Shown here: one piece after another, positions 51,447 through 62,313 of the stretch
Layout: every line of letters starts with the position of its first letter
Numbering within the stretch: position 1 is the first letter of the stretch
NCBI RefSeq assembly: GCF_023507705.1
Contig: NZ_JALBGD010000006.1
Coordinates: 124,001 to 188,000, forward strand
Length of the DNA stretch: 64,000 nt
From: Stappia sp. WLB 29
GTDB lineage: Bacteria; Pseudomonadota; Alphaproteobacteria; Rhizobiales; Stappiaceae
Direction: 5' to 3'
Notes under the pieces: generated by a model
The model's database searches: none
Told to the model about the DNA's origin: nothing
Seen by the model: the letters and a program-made list of their open reading frames with translations, nothing else
Translations under genes and position numbers: made by a program

Positions 51447-52289
51447 TCAGCCGGTCAGGCGCGCGGCATGCCAGGCGACATGGTCGGCGAGGAAAGTGGA
51501 GATGAAGTAGTAGGAGTGGTCGTAGCCGCCTTGCATCCGCAAGGTGAGATCGACGCCGGACTTGCGGCAGGCACGCTCGAAGTTCCAGGGCTTGAGCTGC
51601 TCGTCCAGGAAGCCGTCGGCGGTGCCCTGGTCGATCAGGATGTCGCCGGACCAGCCGGCGTGCTCGACCAGATGGCAGGCGTCGTGAGCGGCCCAGGCCG
51701 TACGGTCCTTGCCGAGATAGGCGGTGAAGGCCTTCTCGCCCCAGGGGCAGTCGAGCGGATTGACGATCGGGGCGAAGGCGGAGACCGAGCGGAAGCGGTC
51801 GGGATGCTTCATCGCAAGGGTCAGCGCGCCATGGCCGCCCATCGAGTGGCCGGTGACGCCCACGGCGCCTTCCCACACGGGCAGTTCGGCCGCGACCAGA
51901 TCGAACAGCTCGCGCGCGACGTAGCTCTCCATCGCGAAATGCGGTGCCCAGGGCGCCTGCGTCGCATCGATGTAGAAGCCGGCGCCCTGGCCGAGATCGT
52001 AGGCCGCATCGTTGGCGACGCCTTCGCCGCGCGGGCTGGTGTCCGGGGCGACGAGGATCAGCCCGTATTCGGCGGCAAGACGCTGGTAGCCGGCCTTGGT
52101 GGTGGCGTTCTCCCAGGTGCAGGTGAGGCCGGAGAGATAGAAGAGGGTGGGGCAGGCCTCGCCGCGCAGCGCCTCGGCCGGCAGGAAGGCGGCGAACTCC
52201 ATGTCGGTGCCGGTGGCGGCGGAGGCGTGCCGGTAGACGCGCTGCTCGCCGCCGAAGGCGCGGGCGGAAGAGACGGTGTCGAGGGTCAT
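51447..52289 (-). CDS. fghA: S-formylglutathione hydrolase FghA
   Basis: Serine esterase releasing formate and glutathione from S-formylglutathione. The protein has 280 residues. It shows LPAEALRGEACPTLFYLSGL, the nucleophile Ser in TGHSMGGHGAL, the Asp in DQGTADGFL, and the His in GYDHSYYFISTF. It works after FrmA, encoded about 1.1 kb upstream on the same strand. GNAT and XRE genes lie between them. Confidence 0.95.
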   Translation of the reverse strand: MTLDTVSSARAFGGEQRVYRHASAATGTDMEFAAFLPAEALRGEACPTLFYLSGLTCTWENATTKAGYQRLAAEYGLILVAPDTSPRGEGVANDAAYDLGQGAGFYIDATQAPWAPHFAMESYVARELFDLVAAELPVWEGAVGVTGHSMGGHGALTLAMKHPDRFRSVSAFAPIVNPLDCPWGEKAFTAYLGKDRTAWAAHDACHLVEHAGWSGDILIDQGTADGFLDEQLKPWNFERACRKSGVDLTLRMQGGYDHSYYFISTFLADHVAWHAARLTG

Positions 52290-52319
52290 GGGTGTCGGCT
52301 CTCGCGTGAGGGGAGGGGA

Positions 52320-52856
52320 TCAGGTGTCGTGGCAAGCGGGGTCGCGCAGCATGTCGACATGCGGAATCCCGTCTTCCAGATAGGTCTCGGACACGGGCAC
52401 GAAGCCGTGCCCCGAATAGAAGGCGGTCAGATGCGCCTGCGCCGACAGGGCCTGTGGGCTGTCCGGTGCGATGCGCCTCGCCTCGGCAAGGGCCGCGCGC
52501 ATCAGGTAGTCGCCAAGGCCGGTGCCGCGCCAGGCCGGCGCAACGACGATCCGGCCGATGCGTAGCGGCGCGCCGGGCGCCGCCGGCCGTAGCAGGCGCA
52601 GGCAAGCGGCAAGCTCTGCTTCGCCTTCGCCGCTTTCGCTCGGCGCGCTGAGCAGAAGATGACGGGCGGCAGGATCGCGGCCGTCGATCTCCGGATAGGC
52701 GCAGGCCTGCTCGACCACGAAGACATCGACGCGCAGGCGCAGCACGTCATGGAGCTGCCGCGGGGTGAGTTCGTCCATCTCCGCCCAGAGCACGGTGAGG
52801 GGAGCCCGGCCGGCAATCGCCGGAGGGGCAGGCATGTCGAGCGTGCGGCTGGCCAT
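52320..52856 (-). CDS. ElaA-like GNAT acetyltransferase
   Basis: A 178-residue acetyltransferase. The LHDVLRLRVDVFVVEQACAY segment with PEIDGRD is the ElaA pattern; RIGRIVVAPAWRGTGLGDYL is the acetyl-CoA loop; FYSGHGFVPVSETYLEDGIPH is the ElaA C-terminus. The acceptor is unknown. The ATG at 52856 or the GTG at 52868 may be used; the GTG overlaps the regulator's stop (GTGA), indicating coupling. Confidence 0.85.
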   Translation of the reverse strand: MASRTLDMPAPPAIAGRAPLTVLWAEMDELTPRQLHDVLRLRVDVFVVEQACAYPEIDGRDPAARHLLLSAPSESGEGEAELAACLRLLRPAAPGAPLRIGRIVVAPAWRGTGLGDYLMRAALAEARRIAPDSPQALSAQAHLTAFYSGHGFVPVSETYLEDGIPHVDMLRDPACHDT

Positions 52857-52864
52857 GGCTGCGC

Positions 52865-53275
52865 TCACGCGCCGGGGCCCTGCGCGCCCTTGCCGATAAG
52901 CCGACCGATCTGCTCGACCTGCGCCTCGAGCCGGGCGAGCGCCTCGCCGGTGCGCTCGTGGGTCTCGCGCAGCAGCTTCAGGCTTGAGGCGATCAGCGCC
53001 ATTTCGCTGGCCAGCGGGGTTTCCGCCGGCGCATCGCCGAGGCCGTAGAGCAGCCAGGTGGGGCTGACGCCGAGAAAGCCGGCCAGCATGGTCAGCCGGT
53101 TGGCGCGGGGTTCGGAGCGCCCGCTTTCCCAGGCGCTGACGGTCGCGGTCTTGACGCCGATGCGCCGGGCGAGTTGCGCTGCGGAGAAGTTCGCCGCCTC
53201 GCGTGCACGGCGGATGCGCCCGCCGATGGTGTCGCCGTCGCGGGGCTCGGCCCACATGGTCTCGGTTTCGCTCAT
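52865..53275 (-). CDS. XRE-family helix-turn-helix regulator
   Basis: A 136-residue protein. The HTH lies at about 31-55 (SAAQLARRIGVKTATVSAWE), within a Cro/CI-type domain (about 15-80). A C-terminal coiled coil (LLRETHERTGEALARLEAQV) probably mediates oligomers. GGGGGA precedes the ATG. It sits 99 bases downstream of frmA and overlaps the GNAT gene, so it is a plausible local regulator of the formaldehyde cluster; this is inference from position. Confidence 0.88.
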   Translation of the reverse strand: MSETETMWAEPRDGDTIGGRIRRAREAANFSAAQLARRIGVKTATVSAWESGRSEPRANRLTMLAGFLGVSPTWLLYGLGDAPAETPLASEMALIASSLKLLRETHERTGEALARLEAQVEQIGRLIGKGAQGPGA

Positions 53276-53374
53276 CGGTCCCCCCGGTTTGTGGTGTCTT
53301 GGCCGCAGGCGCGGCCGGCCCCGCATGCGGGATGCGGTGCGGGCCGGGATGCAGCGCCTCCCGGCCCGCCTTGA

Positions 53375-54484
<1,110 letters not shown>

Positions 54485-54603
54485 GAAAAAACCTCCGGCT
54501 ATGGAACGAGCGGCGGCGAGGACACCGGCCCCGCCCCGCGTTGGACAGCGATCCTAGGAAATTGGGCCGGCGGACGAAAGGCCCGAGGCGACAATCAGAT
54601 GTC

Positions 54604-55131
54604 TCAGCGCGACGGCGCCTGTGTACAGCGGCGGTAGGTCAGGAAGGTGACATCCGCCGTATCCTTCTCCCCGCGCGGCGGCGTCTCGCTTGCGACTTGC
54701 CTCCAGAGCTGCGGGTCGATCTTCGGGAACAGCGTGTCGCCATCGGGCGTCGCGTGCACGCGGGTGATCTCCAGCCGGTCGGCCATAGGCAGGGCGGCCG
54801 CATAGATCGTGCCGCCGCCGATGACCATCACCGCGTCGCCTGCACTCTCGCCGGCAAGCGCGAAGGCTTCCTCCAGCGACGCGGCGCGGACCACGCCCTC
54901 ATGCGCCCAGCCGGCATCGCGGGTGACGACGATGTTGGCGCGGCCGGGCAGGGGACGGCCGATGGACTCGAAGGTCTTGCGACCCATCACCACGGGATGG
55001 CCGAGGGTGAGGCGCTTGAAGCGCTTCAGGTCGGTGGAAAGCTTCCAGGGCATGTCGCCGTCCGAGCCGATGACGTCGTTCTCGCCGACGGCGGCGATCA
55101 GCACGATCTCGGGTCTTGCGGCTGCGGTCAT
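54604..55131 (-). CDS. folA: Dihydrofolate reductase FolA
   Basis: Reduces dihydrofolate to tetrahydrofolate with NADPH, restoring the cofactor used by ThyA. The protein has 175 residues. Motifs are IAAVGENDVIGSDGDMPW, with the folate-site Asp expected in the following LSTDLKRFK, then VVMGRKTFESIGRPLPGR and VIGGGTIYAAAL. The ATG at 55131 has AGGAG 6 bases upstream. thyA lies about 20 kb away instead of adjacent. Confidence 0.94.
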   Translation of the reverse strand: MTAAARPEIVLIAAVGENDVIGSDGDMPWKLSTDLKRFKRLTLGHPVVMGRKTFESIGRPLPGRANIVVTRDAGWAHEGVVRAASLEEAFALAGESAGDAVMVIGGGTIYAAALPMADRLEITRVHATPDGDTLFPKIDPQLWRQVASETPPRGEKDTADVTFLTYRRCTQAPSR

Positions 55132-55189
55132 GTCCGGCTCCTGGCGGGTGGTCGTCGGCGCCTGTAGTAGCGCCCTCGCCCTCAAAAGA

Positions 55190-55215
55190 AAACGGCCCGC
55201 GGATGCGGGCCGTTT
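55190..55215 (-). terminator. Terminator of ilvC
   Basis: An 11-bp perfect stem, aaacggcccgc / gcgggccgttt, with loop ggat lies 38 bases after the ilvC stop. On the minus strand it is followed by ttttctttt, a proper T-rich tail. Confidence 0.85.
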
Positions 55216-55252
55216 CCGTTTGGCTCAGAACGCGCGGGAAAGCGCGTGCGGA

Positions 55253-56992
<1,740 letters not shown>

Positions 56993-57047
56993 TTAGGGTG
57001 GCAGGCGGGCCCGGCATGAGCCGGAAAAAAAGCCTGAGGACATTTCA

Positions 57048-57061
57048 GTACCGTACGGTAC
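57048..57061. promoter_or_regulatory. Candidate TetR operator, perfect 14-bp palindrome
   Basis: gtaccgtacggtac is a perfect palindrome. Its core taccgtacggta is of the kind bound by several TetR-family repressors. It lies 69 bases before the TetR gene start, in a position to block its promoter. Confidence 0.7.
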
Positions 57062-57466
57062 GGTTCGGCGGCACACTCGCGCGGATGCCCCTTCGCGTCA
57101 AGGGAAAACGAAAGCCTTCGAACAGCCGCCCCCGTGGGATCGGCAAGGCAGACAGGTACGAGATCTGACGCAAACGGGAGATGTTGCAGAAAAGACACGG
57201 AGGGAGGACGATCCGTCGCAGGGGGCGCCCAGGCCTTGCCGACGCAGGGGAAACGGGCGCAGGCTGTCAATACTGACCATGGTGTTCCGGGGTGCTTCGG
57301 GGAAACACGGATTCGGCGCAGGGCAAGTTTGCGCTAGGGTCCCGGCCTGCAGATTGAGGGTCCCGACATCCGGCACTGGATGAGGCCCGGCGCGAAGCCG
57401 GCCAGCGAGAGCGAGGACCCGCTGCATGATCTTCGGTGAAACTCCGGTTTACGGGTCCGGCTCGCT
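57062..57466. promoter_or_regulatory. Intergenic region between TetR operator and metalloprotease gene
   Basis: About 400 bases with no supported gene. Short frames exist but have no recognisable sequence. It must contain the promoter of the metalloprotease gene; the stretch tttgcgctaggg near 57329-57341 is a possible -10 region. I saw no repeats or hairpins of note. Confidence 0.35.
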
Positions 57467-58327
57467 TTGACCTACGCGACGATCTCCTGCTCCGTTCTCG
57501 CCCTGCTGCTTGCAGCCGTCGTGGCGCTGCCGGCACCGGCAGCCCTGGCGGCCGGCCCGCAGGCCCCGGCCCTGGCTGCCGAGAAGCTCCAGCAGGCGGC
57601 CCCTCGTACCAAGGCGCGGCTGCCGCTGGCGCGCCTGTTTACCCCGCTCAGGCTCGAAGGATCGATCCTCAAATGGGGAGAGCCGCGGGTGGGAACGCCG
57701 GCGCGGGTGACCTATGCCTTTGCCGACGGGCCGGTCAGCCGTCCCGATGCGCGCAACTGCCGCCAGATGCAGAACCTCGATCGCCTGGTGGAGGCCACCG
57801 GCGCGACGGCGCAGGCGATCCGCGCGGAAGCTGCGGCGGCTTTCCGCATGTGGAGCGAGGTAAGCGGGCTCGTGTTCGAGGAGATTGCGGACGCAGACGC
57901 CGCGAACATCCTGCTCGGCGCCCAGGCGATGCCGCGCGGCTTTGCCTTCACCAATGTGGAGTTCGCGCGTGAGGATGCTACCGGCGTGATGGAGGCCGGC
58001 GGCTCCGACGGGCGGGGATTGAGCTTGCCCGTCGCCGGGACGGGAGAGGGCGTGCGGACGGCACCGGTTGCCGCGCGGATTGCGCCGATCACCCGCTCGG
58101 CCATCTGTCTCAACCCCAGGCACGACTGGAAGATCGGCTTCGACGGCAACCTTGCGGCCTATGACCTGCGCTACACCTTCGCACATGAGATCGGCCACGC
58201 GATCGGTTTGGACCATCATCTGAAGGGCCTGTCGATCATGCATTTCAAGTATAGTGAAATTTTCCAGGACCTTCAGGCAGCGGACATTTCCGGTGTGCAG
58301 TGGCTTTATGGACCTCCTGCGCGCTGA
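57467..58327 (+). CDS. Secreted matrixin-like zinc metalloprotease
   Basis: A 286-residue secreted protein. The N-terminal signal peptide (SVLALLLAAVVALPAPAALA) probably ends near residue 28. The M10-type zinc site HEIGHAIGLDH lies at about 240-250, followed by the Met-turn SIM at about 256-258. A peptidase_M10-like N-terminal part reads ARVTYAFADGP and AAFRMWSEVSGLVFEEI. No propeptide cysteine switch or RTX repeats were seen. The only initiation codon that keeps the signal peptide is TTG at 57467; the frame is closed by a stop 30 bases upstream. Confidence 0.82.
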   Translation: MTYATISCSVLALLLAAVVALPAPAALAAGPQAPALAAEKLQQAAPRTKARLPLARLFTPLRLEGSILKWGEPRVGTPARVTYAFADGPVSRPDARNCRQMQNLDRLVEATGATAQAIRAEAAAAFRMWSEVSGLVFEEIADADAANILLGAQAMPRGFAFTNVEFAREDATGVMEAGGSDGRGLSLPVAGTGEGVRTAPVAARIAPITRSAICLNPRHDWKIGFDGNLAAYDLRYTFAHEIGHAIGLDHHLKGLSIMHFKYSEIFQDLQAADISGVQWLYGPPAR

Positions 58328-58425
58328 AAGATGTCATCTTCCTGCCAGGATCCTGTTGTATGAGCCTGAAACTCAAAAATATTAAACGATTGTTTTGATG
58401 GATATTGCGCGAAGAAGGTGCGGCC

Positions 58426-58448
58426 GGAAAAAGATCATGATCTCTTCC
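58426..58448. promoter_or_regulatory. 23-bp near-palindrome upstream of the PRC-barrel gene
   Basis: The segment is symmetric around gatcatgatc, with 21 of 23 positions matching its reverse complement. It lies 69 bases before the PRC-barrel start and 98 bases after the metalloprotease stop. No T run follows, so an operator is as likely as a terminator. Confidence 0.5.
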
Positions 58449-58517
58449 TAAGTTTGTTCGACTGTCCGGCCCGGCGCTATCCTGGCGTGGCGGGCGAGAG
58501 ACGCGACAAGGGAGTCG

Positions 58518-59129
58518 ATGATGATGAAGACGCTTCTTGCGACGACCGCAACGCTCGCAATCTTGTCGGTGGGCCCGGCCTGGGCTCAGTCGGCAACGGA
58601 ACCTCAGGTCGACGAGCCTTTGGTTGAGGAAACGGCACCGGGTGCGGTCATGCCGTCCGACGAGGCGCCGGATACCGGGATGTCGACCGAGATGCCTCGG
58701 GCTGACGCTCCGGCCGCGACCGCGACCGCAAGCTTCATTGGCGAACAGCAGGACGGGAACTGGTTGACCAGCAGCTTGATCGGCCTGGAGGTCACCAACC
58801 CGGAAGGCGAATCGCTCGGCAAGGTGGCTGCGCTGGAGATCGGGCCGGATGGTCAGGTCGTGTCGGTGCTGATCGAGGCCGGCGGCTTCCTGGGCATGGG
58901 TGCGCGTCAAGTGGCGGTGCCGTATGAGTCCGTGCAGCACGTGACCATGACCCCGGGCGAGCATCAACTGATCCTCGCCGCGACGAGCGAGGACCTGGAG
59001 TCGGCCCCGGACTTCGTCACCCTGGTGCAGAAGCATCGGGAAGAGGAGGCCCTTCGCGCCCAGCAGGAAATGGGGGCGGGCCAACCGGCCGCGGTGGATC
59101 CGGCCAATCCTCCGGGTACGGCACAGTAA
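58518..59129 (+). CDS. Exported PRC-barrel domain protein
   Basis: A 203-residue exported protein. The signal peptide (TLLATTATLAILSVGPAWAQ) ends near residue 23. An acidic, Pro- and Ala-rich linker (about 25-75) precedes a PRC-barrel domain (SSLIGLEVTNPEGESLGKVA, then QVVSVLIEAGGFLGMGARQ, then VAVPYESV). Such proteins are common in the alphaproteobacterial periplasm; role unknown. Three consecutive ATG codons allow a start at 58518, 58521 or 58524; GGGAG lies just upstream. Confidence 0.82.
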   Translation: MMMKTLLATTATLAILSVGPAWAQSATEPQVDEPLVEETAPGAVMPSDEAPDTGMSTEMPRADAPAATATASFIGEQQDGNWLTSSLIGLEVTNPEGESLGKVAALEIGPDGQVVSVLIEAGGFLGMGARQVAVPYESVQHVTMTPGEHQLILAATSEDLESAPDFVTLVQKHREEEALRAQQEMGAGQPAAVDPANPPGTAQ

Positions 59130-59150
59130 ATCTGCCATCTGCCGATCCGC

Positions 59151-59178
59151 AACGGGCTGCGGCGTGCCGCGGCCCGTT
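59151..59178 (+). terminator. Hairpin after the PRC-barrel gene
   Basis: aacgggc (59151-59157) pairs with gcccgtt (59172-59178), with gcggc/gccgc pairing inside. It starts 21 bases after the stop. No T run follows. Confidence 0.55.
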
Positions 59179-59343
59179 CGCTCGTCTGCTCCCGCGTCTT
59201 CCCAGCATCTGTAGTAGCGACCTAATACCCGCTGTCGCGGCGGGCTTGCTAGGGTTCGCGCGGCCTGAAAGGTCCACCGGGACGGCGCTTCGCCCCTGCG
59301 GGGCATCCGTCGCCGGTGTCGTATTGCAAGGGAGGACTGCAGC

Positions 59344-59913
59344 ATGGCCGCGAAGAAGATCCTGATGATCACCGGCGATTTCACCGAAGACTACGAGACG
59401 ATGGTGCCGTTCCAGACGCTGCTTGCGGTCGGGCACGTGGTCCATGCGGTGTGCCCGGGCAAGAAGGCGGGGCAGACGGTCGCCACCTCGATCCACGATT
59501 TCGAGGGCGACCAGACCTATAGCGAGAAGCGCGGGCACAACTTCGCTCTCAATGCGACGTTCGCCGATATCGATCCGGCCGATTACGACGCGCTGGTGAT
59601 CCCCGGCGGCCGGGCGCCGGAATATCTGCGGCTGGATGCGCAGGTGATCGCCGCGGTGAAGCATTTCTTCGAGGCGGGCAAGCCGGTCGCCGCGATCTGC
59701 CACGGGGCGCAGCTGCTGGCAGCGGCGCGGGTGATCGAGGGGCGGACCCTCTCGGCCTATCCGGCCTGCCGCCCGGAGGTGGAACTGGCCGGCGGCACCT
59801 ATGCGGACATCGCCATCGACGGTGCGGTGACCGACGGCAAGCTGGTGACGGCACCGGCCTGGCCGGCGCATCCGGCGTGGCTGTCGCAGTTCATGGCCGT
59901 GCTCGCCGCCTGA
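59344..59913 (+). CDS. DJ-1/PfpI-family protein
   Basis: A 189-residue protein of the glutamine amidotransferase-like fold. The nucleophile elbow Cys is in [14 protein letters not shown]; the preceding [15 protein letters not shown] and the metal/acid Glu in TGDFTEDYE fit the PfpI/YhbO branch. Family members act as glyoxalases, deglycases or peptidases; which applies here is open. GGGAGG precedes the ATG. Confidence 0.88.
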   Translation: MAAKKILMITGDFTEDYETMVPFQTLLAVGHVVHAVCPGKKAGQTVATSIHDFEGDQTYSEKRGHNFALNATFADIDPADYDALVIPGGRAPEYLRLDAQVIAAVKHFFEAGKPVAAICHGAQLLAAARVIEGRTLSAYPACRPEVELAGGTYADIAIDGAVTDGKLVTAPAWPAHPAWLSQFMAVLAA

Positions 59914-59941
59914 GGTGCCCGCGAAATCTTCGAGCCGAGGA

Positions 59942-59969
59942 CTTGCGGCCGTGCACAAGCGGCCGCAAG
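59942..59969. promoter_or_regulatory. Perfect 10-bp inverted repeat upstream of the RHH gene
   Basis: cttgcggccg (59942-59951) and cggccgcaag (59960-59969) are separated by 8 bases. It lies 28 bases after the DJ-1 stop and 31 before the next start, so it may be a terminator without a T run or an autoregulatory operator. Confidence 0.5.
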
Positions 59970-60000
59970 CTCCGCAGTGCATGCCGCAGGGAGGATGCAC

Positions 60001-60363
60001 ATGTGCAAGCTGTTCATCGAAGCCGACCCGGCCTTGTGGGAAAGCACGACGAAGTCTTTGAGGATCGACAGGATGGTCACCAGCGTCCGTCTGGAGACCT
60101 TCTTCTGGACGGTGCTGGAGGAGATCGCCACCCGCGACGGCATGAACCTGGTGCAGTTGATCACCCGGCTGCATCACGAATCCATCGAAGCCGGCCACGA
60201 CCTCGGCAATTTCGCCTCGTTCCTGCGGGTCTGCTGCGGGCGCTACCTTGCGCTGCAGCTGAGCGGCGACATTCCGCGCGATCTGGATACGCCGATCTCC
60301 TCGCTCGACAGCCCGCGCATTCTCGACCGGGAGCGGGAACGGGACAGGGAGCGGCTACACTGA
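60001..60363 (+). CDS. Ribbon-helix-helix domain protein
   Basis: A 120-residue protein starting MCKLFIEADPALWESTTKSL, then RIDRMVTSVRLETFFWTVLE, the alphaproteobacterial ribbon-helix-helix family (PF13467-like). The strand VTSVRLE would contact DNA. A charged C-terminal tail consists of RERERDRER repeats. The ATG at 60001 is 6 bases from GGGAGG; the GTG at 59977 and ATG at 59995 are weaker choices because the latter overlaps the ribosome site. Targets unknown. Confidence 0.82.
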   Translation: MCKLFIEADPALWESTTKSLRIDRMVTSVRLETFFWTVLEEIATRDGMNLVQLITRLHHESIEAGHDLGNFASFLRVCCGRYLALQLSGDIPRDLDTPISSLDSPRILDRERERDRERLH

Positions 60364-60385
60364 GCGGGCGGCATGAGCCGGGCCG

Positions 60386-61303
60386 TTACAGGTAGAGTTC
60401 GCCTTTGGAGACGATGACGGCCTGACCGCCGATGCGCACCGCCTTGAGGGCGCCTGCGGCGACATCGACTTCCAGATCGATCATCGAGGGCCGGCCCATG
60501 TCGAAGCCCTGCTCGATGCGCAGGTAGTGAGTTCCGTCCGTCAGCTTGTCGAAATGGCGGACGATGCCGGAAAAGGCGGCAGCGGCCGAGCCGGTCGCCG
60601 GGTCTTCGCCGATGCCCATGTGGGGGGCGAACATGCGGGCGGCAAAGGTGCTGTCCTGCGAATTCGTCTGGCGGCAGTAGAGATAGGCGCCCATTTCCCC
60701 GCCGCGGCCGAAGGCGTCCTCCCAATGGCGATGGACCGGCGACACGCGCGACAGGGCATCGAGGCTGGCGACCGGTACGAAGGCGAAGGGCACGCCCGCC
60801 TCGAAGGCGCAGGGGCGGTGGTTCTCGAAGCCGATCTCGTTCGGCTCCAGCCCCACGGCGGCGGCAATGATCTCCCGGTCGCCCAGGGGATCGCAGGGGC
60901 GGGGCAGGCGGGGAATGTCGAATTCGGCAAAGCCGGCAGCCCCGTTCTTCAGCACGACGCCGCAGCGCACGTTGCCGACCGTCTCCTCCAGCACGACCAT
61001 GGCATTGCGGTCGGCATCGGATTCCATGTCGCCGAAGCGTTCCTTGGCCAGCAGGATGGCGGTGCCGACGGTGGGATGTCCTGCGAAGGGCAGCTCGCGG
61101 GCGGGCGTGAAGATGCGCAGGCGCGCAGAGTGGGCGGGATTTTCCGGCGGCAGGACGAAGACGGTTTCCGACAGGTTGAATTCGCGCGCAATCGCCTGCA
61201 TGCGAGCATCCGTCAGCCCTTCGGCGTCCAGCACGACGGCCAGCGGATTGCCGGCGAGCGCCTGGTTGGTGAAGACGTCGAGGACGAAGAAACGTCGAGG
61301 CAT
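60386..61303 (-). CDS. PhzF-family isomerase/epimerase-like protein
   Basis: A 305-residue protein of two similar lobes. It starts RRFFVLDVFTNQALAGNPLAVV, with the catalytic Glu in FNLSETVF (about residue 45), then ELPFAGHPTVGTA and the C-terminal lobe's MGIGEDPATGSAAAAF. The family includes phenazine PhzF, but no phenazine genes are nearby, so the substrate is unknown. It is divergent from the short-chain dehydrogenase gene. Confidence 0.9.
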   Translation of the reverse strand: MPRRFFVLDVFTNQALAGNPLAVVLDAEGLTDARMQAIAREFNLSETVFVLPPENPAHSARLRIFTPARELPFAGHPTVGTAILLAKERFGDMESDADRNAMVVLEETVGNVRCGVVLKNGAAGFAEFDIPRLPRPCDPLGDREIIAAAVGLEPNEIGFENHRPCAFEAGVPFAFVPVASLDALSRVSPVHRHWEDAFGRGGEMGAYLYCRQTNSQDSTFAARMFAPHMGIGEDPATGSAAAAFSGIVRHFDKLTDGTHYLRIEQGFDMGRPSMIDLEVDVAAGALKAVRIGGQAVIVSKGELYL

Positions 61304-61440
61304 CGTAAGGTTTCCCTGCTGGACGGTGGCGTCGTTTCGTCTTGCCGGACTTCGCGTTGCGCCGGCCCAGCCGGCGACGGGCGAGACTGTGGCATGGCCG
61401 GGCGCTGCTTGCCAACCTGCCAGTGAACCGGTGCTGCATG

Positions 61441-61464
61441 GCAGGCTAACGTTTCGTTAACTGC
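61441..61464. promoter_or_regulatory. Inverted repeat between the PhzF-like and SDR genes
   Basis: The core taacg-ttt-cgtta (61447-61459) is flanked by gcag and ctgc arms, giving a 24-bp imperfect dyad. It lies 48 bases before the SDR start in a divergent spacer of 208 bases. Operator or promoter element is a guess. Confidence 0.4.
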
Positions 61465-61511
61465 TCGGGTTTCGACAAAACCGCCGAGGCCGCCGGAGCG
61501 TATGCCCCGGC

Positions 61512-62225
61512 ATGACCATTGATCTCACCAGTTTTCCTAAAGGCGGTCTTGCCGTGGTTGCCGGCGCCACCGGAGGCATCGGGTCGGCCCTTGCGCGGCA
61601 GATGGAGGCGAGCGGCCGCTTCGAGCGGGTGGAGCGGCTCGCGCGCAGCCTGACGCCCGGCTTCGACATCGAGGACGAGGAGAGCATCGCTGCTGCTGCG
61701 CGGCGGATCGGCGCGATGGGGCCGCTGCGGCTCTTCGTCGATGCGACGGGCCTGTTGAGCGATGCGCAGATGCAGCCGGAAAAGGCGCTGCGCCAGATCG
61801 ACCCGGCCGCAATGGAGCGCTCGTTCCGCGTCAACGCCATCGGACCGGCGCTGATGATCAAGCATTTCGCCCCGCTGTTCCCGCGCGAGGGCAAGGGCGT
61901 GCTTGCGAGCCTGTCGGCCAAGGTCGGCAGCATCGGCGACAACCGGCTGGGCGGGTGGATCAGCTACCGGGCATCGAAGGCGGCGCTCAACCAGATCGTC
62001 CGCACGGCGTCGATCGAGCTCGCCCGCCGGCAGCCGGACCTGGTGGTGCTGGCGCTGCATCCGGGCACGGTGGATACGGGGCTGTCGCGCCCCTTCGCGC
62101 GCGCAGGCCTCACCGTTCGCACGCCCGACGAGGCGGCACGCCGGCTGCTTGCGGTGATCGAGACCGTAGGGCGTGAGGACAGCGGCGCGTTCCTCTCCCA
62201 TGACGGCGAAAGGCTGCCCTGGTAG
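61512..62225 (+). CDS. Short-chain dehydrogenase/reductase
   Basis: A 237-residue classical SDR. VVAGATGGIGSALARQME is the nucleotide-binding loop, FRVNAIGPALMIKHF the NAG-type strand, LSAKVGSIGDN holds the catalytic Ser, and YRASK the Tyr-Lys pair. HPGTVDTGLSRPF follows. It resembles the C-factor-like group of SDRs; substrate unknown. It lies 88 bases before trhO in the same direction. Confidence 0.88.
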   Translation: MTIDLTSFPKGGLAVVAGATGGIGSALARQMEASGRFERVERLARSLTPGFDIEDEESIAAAARRIGAMGPLRLFVDATGLLSDAQMQPEKALRQIDPAAMERSFRVNAIGPALMIKHFAPLFPREGKGVLASLSAKVGSIGDNRLGGWISYRASKAALNQIVRTASIELARRQPDLVVLALHPGTVDTGLSRPFARAGLTVRTPDEAARRLLAVIETVGREDSGAFLSHDGERLPW

Positions 62226-62313
62226 GGCGAAGCCCGGATGTTGCCAGCAAGGAAGGGGCAAGTGTAGAAGGCTCGGCAGGCCGAGACCTTAGCCGACGAG
62301 CTCCAACGCAGTC

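Noticed and set aside
57436-57972. Plus-strand frame starting MKLRFTGPARF over the metalloprotease gene
   Set aside because: Out of frame with the zinc-site protein and of shadow-like composition.
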